The position numbers and the translations under genes were made by a program. Source: an uncultured Aquimarina sp. (GTDB lineage: Bacteria > Bacteroidota > Bacteroidia > Flavobacteriales > Flavobacteriaceae). From it: a stretch of 64,000 nucleotides of DNA. The notes under the pieces are model-generated. The model saw only the letters and a program-made list of their open reading frames with translations, was not told the DNA's origin and did not search any database. Location: the NCBI RefSeq assembly GCF_947492965.1, contig NZ_CANLOZ010000003.1, forward strand, positions 558,001 through 622,000, in the 5' to 3' direction. Of the stretch, positions 59,425-64,000 are shown piece by piece (the first letter of the stretch is position 1; each line of letters opens with the position of its first letter).

Positions 59425-60279
59425 ATGGATAACATTTCAACTATTATATTGGCAGCATCCCTAATCATTATTATGCTGGGGATGGGATTATCTTTAGTTA
59501 TATCTGATTTCAAAAGGATATTGATCTACCCCAAGGCTATTTTAGTTGGACTTATAAATCAACTTATTATTTTACCTTTAGTAGGTTTTACTTTGGTATC
59601 TATACTATCGCTAGAACCAGAAATTGCAATTGGGATTATGATATTAGCTGCTTGTCCGGGTGGAGCAACTTCTAATTTGATCTCTCATTTGGCACATGGT
59701 GATACTGCATTATCTGTTACACTTACTGCTTTTAGTAGTTTGATTACTATTATTACCATACCCTTTATTGTCAATTTTTCATTACTTCATTTTTTGTCTG
59801 AGAATCAAACAATCCAACTGAATGTTGTAGAAACAATTATTCAAATTTTTGTGATTATAATTATACCAGTTGCAGTAGGGATGATAATCAGAAAATATAA
59901 TGAGGTTTTCGCTCTTAAAATGGCAAAACCAGTAAGAATTGCTTCAGCTGTTGTATTAGCCTTGGTGATTGTTGGTATTTTGGTAAAAGAAAAAGATAAT
60001 TTCGTTTCTTATTTACAAGAAGCAGGCTTAGTGGCCTTTTTATTAAATATTCTCACAATGGCTATTGGATATTATTCCGCAAAGCTTTTCAAAGTTCATC
60101 ATAAAGGTGCTATTTCCATAGGAATTGAGTCAGGTATTCAAAATGGAACTCTTGCGATATCAATTGCCATTGCTATACTACATAATACTTCGTATGCAAT
60201 TGCTCCAGCTGTTTATAGTTTATTAATGTTCTTTACTGGTGGATTAGCAATTTTTTTAGGGATTAGAGGTAATAAATAA
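59425..60279 (+). CDS. Bile acid:sodium symporter family transporter
   Basis: 284 residues, about nine membrane helices. LGMGLSLVISDFKRIL, CPGGATSNLISHLAHGDTALSVTLTAFSSL and ESGIQNGTLAISIAI match the BASS family (the ACPGGATSN motif is diagnostic). It would import an organic anion with Na+. It is transcribed against the tRNAs and splits the array, so it was either inserted there or the array grew around it. Confidence 0.88.
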   Translation: MDNISTIILAASLIIIMLGMGLSLVISDFKRILIYPKAILVGLINQLIILPLVGFTLVSILSLEPEIAIGIMILAACPGGATSNLISHLAHGDTALSVTLTAFSSLITIITIPFIVNFSLLHFLSENQTIQLNVVETIIQIFVIIIIPVAVGMIIRKYNEVFALKMAKPVRIASAVVLALVIVGILVKEKDNFVSYLQEAGLVAFLLNILTMAIGYYSAKLFKVHHKGAISIGIESGIQNGTLAISIAIAILHNTSYAIAPAVYSLLMFFTGGLAIFLGIRGNK

Positions 60280-60299
60280 AAATACTTCATATTTACACT

Positions 60300-60383
60300 A
60301 AGAATAGATGTAAACTTAACTTGGACAGTACACTCTCAAAACCTTAAATCTTGGTAGAGAGTGACTGCCAGTTCCACTATTCT
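60300..60383 (-). tRNA. tRNA-like, Leu(TAA)-type with altered T-arm
   Basis: Acceptor AGAATAG/CTATTCT pairs 7 of 7. The anticodon arm CAAGA-TTTAAGG-TTTTG gives TAA. The T-arm stem GTGTA/TACAT encloses an oversized 16-nt loop without a normal TTC motif. Probably a decayed tRNA-Leu; the intact TAA gene is at 60626. Confidence 0.45.
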
Positions 60384-60394
60384 AGAGTTATTTC

Positions 60395-60464
60395 AAAGGC
60401 ATTGGGAATCGAACCCAAGACTCCCGCGATATGGCCGCGGTACTCTACCACTGAGTTATACCTT
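60395..60464 (-). tRNA. tRNA-Met or tRNA-Ile2 (CAT)
   Basis: Acceptor AAGGTAT/ATGCCTT, anticodon stem CCGCG/CGCGG with loop GCCATAT. C at position 33 instead of T is odd. Isotype between Met and lysidine-type Ile cannot be told. Confidence 0.75.
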
Positions 60465-60470
60465 AGTTTG

Positions 60471-60541
60471 ATGACCCGAAAGGATTCGAACCTTTACACC
60501 AAGAGTCAAAGTCTTGGATGCTACCTTTACATCACAGGTCA
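60471..60541 (-). tRNA. tRNA-Gln(TTG)
   Basis: Acceptor TGACCTG/CGGGTCA, anticodon loop CTTTGAC, T-arm AAAGG/CCTTT. Confidence 0.88.
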
Positions 60542-60547
60542 GTTTGT

Positions 60548-60617
60548 AAGCTCAATAGGACTTGAACCTATACTTCAAGGGTCGTAACCTTGGGTGCTTC
60601 CATTTACACCATGAGCC
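60548..60617 (-). tRNA. tRNA-Arg(ACG)
   Basis: Acceptor GGCTCAT/TTGAGCT, anticodon stem CAAGG/CCTTG with loop TTACGAC, T-arm ATAGG/CCTAT. Confidence 0.82.
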
Positions 60618-60625
60618 TAAATTTG

Positions 60626-60699
60626 TACTCCACCTTGGATTCGAACCAAGACTGAACCGGGCTTAAACCGGATACCTCTGCCATTTGGGCTAGCGGAGC
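60626..60699 (-). tRNA. tRNA-Leu(TAA), short variable arm
   Basis: Acceptor GCTCCGC/GTGGAGT, anticodon loop TTTAAGC, T-arm CTTGG/CCAAG. The variable arm is short, unlike host-type tRNA-Leu, as in some phage tRNAs. Confidence 0.8.
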
Positions 60700-60704
60700 G
60701 TTTG

Positions 60705-60777
60705 TACAGGAAGAGAGATTCGAACTCTCAGGATCTTGATTCTAAGTCAAGCGCGTATGCCATTCCGCCATTCCTGC
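60705..60777 (-). tRNA. tRNA-Leu(TAG), short variable arm
   Basis: Acceptor GCAGGAA/TTCCTGT, Leu-like D-arm GCGGAATGGCATACGC, anticodon loop CTTAGAA. Short variable arm again. Confidence 0.82.
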
Positions 60778-60787
60778 ATTAAAATTG

Positions 60788-60860
60788 TACTCTGTAGGAG
60801 AATCGAACTCCTATTTCCTCATAGAAAGTGAGGTGTACTAAACCATTATACGAACAGAGC
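60788..60860 (-). tRNA. tRNA-Glu(TTC)
   Basis: Acceptor GCTCTGT/ACAGAGT, anticodon loop CTTTCTA, T-arm TAGGA/TCCTA. Confidence 0.85.
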
Positions 60861-60866
60861 AGTTTG

Positions 60867-60938
60867 TCTAGAGAGCAGGACTCGAACCTACAACCTCCCG
60901 CGTCCAAGGCGGGTAAACTACCATTGTTATATCTCTAG
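60867..60938 (-). tRNA. tRNA-Pro(TGG)
   Basis: Acceptor CTAGAGA/TCTCTAG perfect, anticodon stem CCCGC/GCGGG with loop CTTGGAC, T-arm GTAGG/CCTGC (one mismatch). Confidence 0.87.
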
Positions 60939-60946
60939 AATAAAAG

Positions 60947-61089
60947 CGGAAGAAGTAGGAGTCGAAGCCAAACGAGTCATTAGCTCCTAACAGTTTTATT
61001 CACATCAGTTTTATCTGTTTAAGAGTTGATCTGTTCGCCTGCCCGGCTCGGGTCAAGACTGCGGCCACCGCCAATTGGCTTGCTCTTCC
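60947..61089 (-). ncRNA. 143-nt tRNA-like element, copy B' (T-arm damaged)
   Basis: Nearly identical to 61716-61858. Acceptor strands GGAAGAG/TTCTTCC and the D-arm (GCC-AATTGGCGGT-GGC) are intact, but the T-stem has lost its pairing, so this copy looks decayed. The ~85-nt insert keeps the CCCG/CGGG and AACAG/CTGTT stems. Confidence 0.5.
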
Positions 61090-61161
61090 GTATTTTTATT
61101 GTCAATGAGAAATGATTGACAACATTTGTTGAATAAAGTCCAATTCCTTCATTCTTCTTTG

Positions 61162-61234
61162 CAGTACCGACGGGATTCGAACCCGCAACCTTCCGAGAGA
61201 CAGTCGGATGCACTAGCCGTTGTGCTACGATACT
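61162..61234 (-). tRNA. tRNA-Asp(GTC)
   Basis: Acceptor AGTATCG/CGGTACT, anticodon stem TCCGA/TCGGA with loop CTGTCTC, G at 73, T-arm GCGGG/CCCGT. Confidence 0.87.
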
Positions 61235-61289
61235 ATAAATTCCCTTGGAAAAGAGGGAATATTTTAAACAAATTCAATATTGAATTTTG

Positions 61290-61360
61290 CGCGCTCACCA
61301 GGATTTGAACCCAGACTAAAGGTGTTGGAGACCTTCGTGCTACCTTTACACTAAAAGCGC
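61290..61360 (-). tRNA. tRNA-Trp(CCA)
   Basis: Acceptor GCGCTTT/TGAGCGC, anticodon stem AAGGT/ACCTT with loop CTCCAAC, G at 73. Confidence 0.85.
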
Positions 61361-61373
61361 AAGCATGAGTTAG

Positions 61374-61456
61374 TGGAAGTAGTAGGACTCGAACCTACAA
61401 GCTCCGAAGAGACCAGATTTACAGTCTGGGGAGCCAACCAATTGCTCAATACTTCC
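61374..61456 (-). tRNA. tRNA-Tyr(GTA)
   Basis: Acceptor GGAAGTA/TACTTCC, anticodon loop CTGTAAA, long variable arm with CTC-ttcg-GAG, T-arm GTAGG/CCTAC. Confidence 0.9.
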
Positions 61457-61465
61457 AGATATTAG

Positions 61466-61538
61466 AGACAAGAACAGGATTCGAACCTGTAAAAAACGGA
61501 GTTGCAGTCCGTAGCCTTAACCCTTCAGCCATCTTGTC
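61466..61538 (-). tRNA. tRNA-Cys(GCA)
   Basis: Acceptor GACAAGA/TCTTGTC perfect, anticodon stem ACGGA/TCCGT with loop CTGCAAC, T at 73 as in tRNA-Cys. Confidence 0.9.
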
Positions 61539-61543
61539 TTTTG

Positions 61544-61617
61544 CGATACCAGTGACTCGAACTTACATCTCGAGAGTTAACAACACTATAAATAAGTGAC
61601 CATTACCCTACAGTATC
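61544..61617 (-). tRNA. tRNA-like, isotype uncertain (Thr TGT or Asn GTT)
   Basis: Acceptor GATACTG/TGGTATC pairs, but the T-arm is short by two bases and the D-arm is weak. The anticodon region fits ATAGT-GTTGTTA-ACTCT (TGT) or a shifted GTT reading. Probably degenerate. Confidence 0.5.
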
Positions 61618-61624
61618 AATATTG

Positions 61625-61711
61625 CGGAGGACAAAGGAATTGAACCTTCACTGCAATTATGCAGACCTGTTTAGCAGACAGGCGCAACAAACCAATATTT
61701 GCCTATCCTCC
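61625..61711 (-). tRNA. tRNA-Ser(GCT)
   Basis: Acceptor GGAGGAT/GTCCTCC, anticodon stem CCTGT/ACAGG with loop CTGCTAA, long variable arm CTGCA-taat-TGCAG, G at 73. Confidence 0.9.
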
Positions 61712-61715
61712 ATAG

Positions 61716-61858
61716 CGGAAGAAGTGGGAGTCGAACCCACACGAGTCATTAACTCCTAACAGTTTTATTCACATCAGTTTTATCTGTTTAAGAGTTCATC
61801 TGTTTGCCTGCCCGGCTCGGGTCAAGACTGCGGCCACCGCCAATTGGCTTGCTCTTCC
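61716..61858 (-). ncRNA. 143-nt tRNA-like element, copy B
   Basis: Ends form a tRNA-like acceptor (GGAAGAG/TTCTTCC) with G at 73, a D-arm GCC-AATTGGCGGT-GGC and a perfect T-arm GTGGG-TTCGACT-CCCAC. Between D- and T-arm lie ~95 nt instead of ~25: AGTC and GACT could be the anticodon stem, with about 85 nt in the loop including CCCG-agc-CGGG and nested AACTC/GAGTT and AACAG/CTGTT stems. Either a tRNA with an intron-like insert or a new tRNA-like RNA. Confidence 0.55.
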
Positions 61859-61870
61859 TTATCATTATAG

Positions 61871-61943
61871 TTGACACAGAGGGACTTGAACCCACATCAC
61901 CTCGATTAAAAGTCGAGTGCTTTTCCAATTAAGCTACGTGTCA
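61871..61943 (-). tRNA. tRNA-Lys(TTT)
   Basis: Acceptor TGACACG/TGTGTCA, anticodon stem CTCGA/TCGAG with loop CTTTTAA. First tRNA of the array in transcription order. Confidence 0.88.
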
Positions 61944-61983
61944 ATTTTGGCTTTCAGTATGTCAATGAACTATTTGAATAAAA

Positions 61984-62009
61984 AAAGGCGCCTGATTCAG
62001 GCGCCTTTT
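61984..62009. terminator. GC-rich hairpin before tRNA array
   Basis: AAAGGCGCCTGA pairs with TCAGGCGCCTTT, flanked by A- and T-runs, so it can act in both directions. It separates the 39-aa ORF from tRNA-Lys. Confidence 0.8.
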
Positions 62010-62032
62010 ATATATCTTGATGGTATGTCGAA

Positions 62033-62152
62033 TTATGTTCGCATACACTTCTTTTCTATATAATAGACACCACTACTATTCCAATCGGAACAATATCCTC
62101 TTTGTTCGCTAAAGAGTTGGATTAAACTATGTTTTAAATTATTCGGTATCAT
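62033..62152 (-). CDS. Possible 39-aa peptide
   Basis: ATG 62152 to stop 62033-62035, MIPNNLKHSLIQLFSEQRGY then CSDWNSSGVYYIEKKCMRT. Two Cys, no signal. It has a promoter-like element upstream and a terminator downstream. No family known. Confidence 0.35.
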   Translation of the reverse strand: MIPNNLKHSLIQLFSEQRGYCSDWNSSGVYYIEKKCMRT

Positions 62153-62214
62153 TTCTTAATTTTTATATTCTTGTAAATTAGGCAATCGCTTCGTTGTTTC
62201 GTTATGATTACGGT

Positions 62215-62246
62215 GCAAAGATCAAAACTTTTTTTTAATCTCCAAA
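62215..62246 (-). promoter_or_regulatory. Promoter candidate for 39-aa ORF and possibly tRNA array
   Basis: On the minus strand TTTG (62243-62246), about 18 nt, then TGATCTTTGC (62215-62224). Close to the Bacteroidota TTTG-N19-TAnnTTTG pattern. Confidence 0.45.
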
Positions 62247-62437
62247 TATTTTTTCAATTTATTTTATTGATTATCAGTTAGTTATGTTAAAATTTAAGCA
62301 TAAGAATGCCTGTTCGTTTCTCAACGAATTTTGGATTTTTTGGCAACTGTCTGTCTCCCTGATGCTTACTTTCCAAATGCTATTCTTTATGTCTTAATTA
62401 AGCTCTATTCATTTTTTCTAAAAAATTTCAATAAAAA
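62247..62437. other. Non-coding stretch
   Basis: AT-rich, no gene seen between the two small minus-strand ORFs. Confidence 0.35.
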
Positions 62438-62461
62438 AAGCGCCCAATTTCTTGGACGCTT
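62438..62461 (-). terminator. Minus-strand terminator after 34-aa ORF
   Basis: AAGCG-t-CCAA-gaaa-TTGG-g-CGCTT followed by a T-run on the minus strand. Confidence 0.65.
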
Positions 62462-62511
62462 GTGGTTTTATATAGTTTTTATTTAAATCACTTCATATAT
62501 AAGGATTAAAA

Positions 62512-62616
62512 TTAGCTACACAACGTCCGTTTTCGATGGGATAATTCTCCTATCCATCGATAATCACACTGACTAAACAGTGATCTCGGCGTAATATGTG
62601 CTTTGTTTTTCATCAT
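62512..62616 (-). CDS. Possible 34-aa peptide
   Basis: ATG 62616 (MMKNKAHITPRSLFSQCDYR then WIGELSHRKRTLCS) to stop 62512-62514. Basic, two Cys, followed by a terminator 50 bp later. Like the 39-aa ORF it is a small minus-strand gene with its own terminator. Weak evidence. Confidence 0.3.
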   Translation of the reverse strand: MMKNKAHITPRSLFSQCDYRWIGELSHRKRTLCS

Positions 62617-62754
62617 TTCTATCACAAATATTATATAATCTTGTTAGATAATCCAAATTTTACTTGCATTTTTCAGACTTATGAGTATTATTTTTTCTGA
62701 ATTTATTCTCTATATTACCAAAATATATACGAAAATCTATTTATTCTCTTATAA

Positions 62755-63258
62755 ATGACAGTTCAAGATTTTATTAATTGGTTCGGTAACCATCCTAATT
62801 TAGTATTAGGATATTTTGCGATAGTGATCATAATTTCTCTAATAGGTTTACTCTTTGTAAAACCCTCAAACTTCAAAGCCCCTATTAATTATTTTTATGG
62901 GGTTCTTATTTACGCAGTTACCATTCCTGGATTATTAGCATTAATTTTACTTCTCTATAGTTTTTTCTTTCTAAAAACGAATCTACTTCAGTTAGATTTG
63001 GTTACGTATTTTGTTCCTTTAATCGGAATGATAGCTAGTTTAATAATCATTAATAAAACGGTAGCCATGTCTCAGATACCAGGTTTTGGTAAATTGTCTG
63101 GACTTTTTATGTTGATTATGATAACCTTTGTGATCACCTACATATTACAAAGAATGTTTTTTGGAGTTTTCTTTGTCGGTAGATTCCAGTATTTAATAGG
63201 ATTCTTCTTGTTATTATTAATAGGTATAAAAATTGCTTGGGATCGTATTGTAAGATAG
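62755..63258 (+). CDS. Multi-span membrane protein, 167 aa
   Basis: At least four hydrophobic helices (about 15-35, 47-70, 82-98, 115-135, with a fifth at 142-160). A short N-terminal VQDFINWFGNHPN is amphipathic. No motif of a known transporter. 128 bp before the coiled-coil gene on the same strand, so they may act together. Function unknown. Confidence 0.6.
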   Translation: MTVQDFINWFGNHPNLVLGYFAIVIIISLIGLLFVKPSNFKAPINYFYGVLIYAVTIPGLLALILLLYSFFFLKTNLLQLDLVTYFVPLIGMIASLIIINKTVAMSQIPGFGKLSGLFMLIMITFVITYILQRMFFGVFFVGRFQYLIGFFLLLLIGIKIAWDRIVR

Positions 63259-63386
63259 CAGATGCTGTAATAACTGTAACATTTTAGAGTCAAATGATAC
63301 CAATATAATATAGGGGAAGTAGGAAATACATATTTTAAAACCTTACCGAACACTTATTTTTATAAATTTGTTTAAATTCACTAACC

Positions 63387-64000
63387 ATGCTAAAAAACTT
63401 AAAGTCTTTATTTATAGTAGAAGATGAAGCAGAGAATAAGCAGGCTTCAGAACCCAAAGCGAATAATACGGGTACCAATGAAAAAAAAGCAGCTCCAGCG
63501 GCTTCGACTCCACCGCCGCTTCCAAATAATCCTGTGCCTGTTTCTTCTGAAGGAACACTTGATAATAAAATAGTTGAAAAATTATTGCAAGCGATAGAAA
63601 AAAATAATCTAGACGGCTTTGACTATTTAGAATATAAGAAATCGCTAAAAGCATTAGAAAAAATGCCAATGGACGAAGCTACAAAGTATCGCTCTGCTTT
63701 TGCTACAGCATCTACTATGGGAGTAACGCTAGATAAGCTTTTGCAAACGACTAATTTTTATATTGGTGTTTTAGATAAAGAAAATGAGCAGTTTTTAGGG
63801 GCATTTAAAAATCAATTTGATAGTAAGGTATCCGGTAGAGAACGAGAAATTGCTCAGTTCGAATCTATCATTAAAGAGAAGTCAGAGCAGATTAAAAAAT
63901 TGACTGAAGAAATTACGAAGCATCAGCAACAGATTAGTGATTTAAAAGCCAAAGTAGAGGAGAGTAATAATAAAATCAATAAAACACAGAACGATTTTAA
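63387..64000 (+). CDS. Coiled-coil protein with Pro/Ala-rich linker (partial, runs off right edge)
   Basis: ATG 63387; still open at 64000 (about 204 residues). N-terminal MLKNLKSLFIVEDEAENKQ, then a disordered Lys/Ala/Pro stretch with PPPLPNNPVP (~46-55), a helical domain (~60-125, DNKIVEKLLQAIEKNN, FDYLEYKKSLKALEKMP) and a long coiled coil from ~130 on (EREIAQFESIIKEKSEQIKKL). Cytoplasmic. No family recognised. Its pairing with the membrane protein upstream hints at an envelope-linked scaffold. Confidence 0.6.
   Translation, partial: MLKNLKSLFIVEDEAENKQASEPKANNTGTNEKKAAPAASTPPPLPNNPVPVSSEGTLDNKIVEKLLQAIEKNNLDGFDYLEYKKSLKALEKMPMDEATKYRSAFATASTMGVTLDKLLQTTNFYIGVLDKENEQFLGAFKNQFDSKVSGREREIAQFESIIKEKSEQIKKLTEEITKHQQQISDLKAKVEESNNKINKTQNDF

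Noticed and set aside
60351..61308. ORFs reading through the tRNA array (for example at 60351 and 61126)
   Set aside because: They are translations of tRNA genes and spacers.
61716..61858. tRNA-Sec or tmRNA for the 143-nt element, because of the GGAAGA/TCTTCC acceptor
   Set aside because: No TCA anticodon arm of the right shape and no tmRNA tag reading frame or typical tmRNA start.

Overview
The window looks like a chromosome segment of a marine member of the Flavobacteriaceae (Bacteroidota), possibly Aquimarina-like. The signs are AT-rich DNA, promoters of the TTTG-N19-TAnnTTTG type, secreted enzymes with type IX secretion (T9SS) C-terminal sorting domains, TonB-dependent receptors with FecR/ECF regulators, and dense short palindromic repeats between genes. 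The genus is inference.

Layout. (1) 1-7.3 kb: a phage-style XRE regulator (cut by the left edge) with clustered operator half-sites, then an operon of a 51-aa HTH-like protein, an 1142-aa protein of unknown function, an 862-aa polymorphic toxin with a C-terminal WHH (HNH/Endo VII) nuclease domain, and a SUKH (SMI1/KNR4) immunity protein. (2) 7.5-10.8 kb: a secreted M14 carboxypeptidase. (3) 11.3-14.0 kb: a phage-lysis-like cassette (CHAP-type hydrolase, holin, tail-fibre-like protein, spanin-like envelope protein) with structured non-coding DNA. (4) 14.1-18.2 kb: aromatic amino acid hydroxylase, a T9SS serine protease and a META lipoprotein. (5) 18.3-37.1 kb: a TetR regulator and a long phenylacetate (paa) gene cluster, E-A-B-C-D-VOC-G-H-I-lipoprotein-J-Z-hydratase-Y-DUF3050, running into branched-chain keto-acid dehydrogenase E2, ilvE and fused E1. 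Two perfect palindromes precede paaE and a degenerate copy precedes E2. (6) 37.2-46.4 kb: two lipocalin-like lipoprotein/TonB-receptor modules under one FecR/ECF pair, flanked by three near-identical copies of a predicted ~130-nt small RNA. (7) 47.0-56.2 kb: an island between two fragments of an initiator tRNA-Met 3' end. It holds a cold-shock protein, an AraC regulator, a cupin, a GT14 glycosyltransferase, a solo GroES, and an operon of a DUF1611 protein plus an amino-acid racemase/D,D-dipeptidase fusion. (8) 56.6-62.6 kb: an SPFH protein and a large minus-strand tRNA array. (9) 62.7-64.0 kb: a membrane protein and a coiled-coil protein cut by the right edge.

Most unusual. Three adjacent tRNA loci at 58.07-58.36 kb make no sense read contiguously, but each gives a full cloverleaf if its 3' half lies upstream of its 5' half, that is, as circularly permuted tRNA genes. 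The remaining array carries at least 15 conventional tRNAs, a few decayed ones, and two 143-nt tRNA-like elements with an ~85-nt insertion. The multicopy small RNA, the toxin locus and the racemase-dipeptidase/DUF1611 operon are the next strongest leads.
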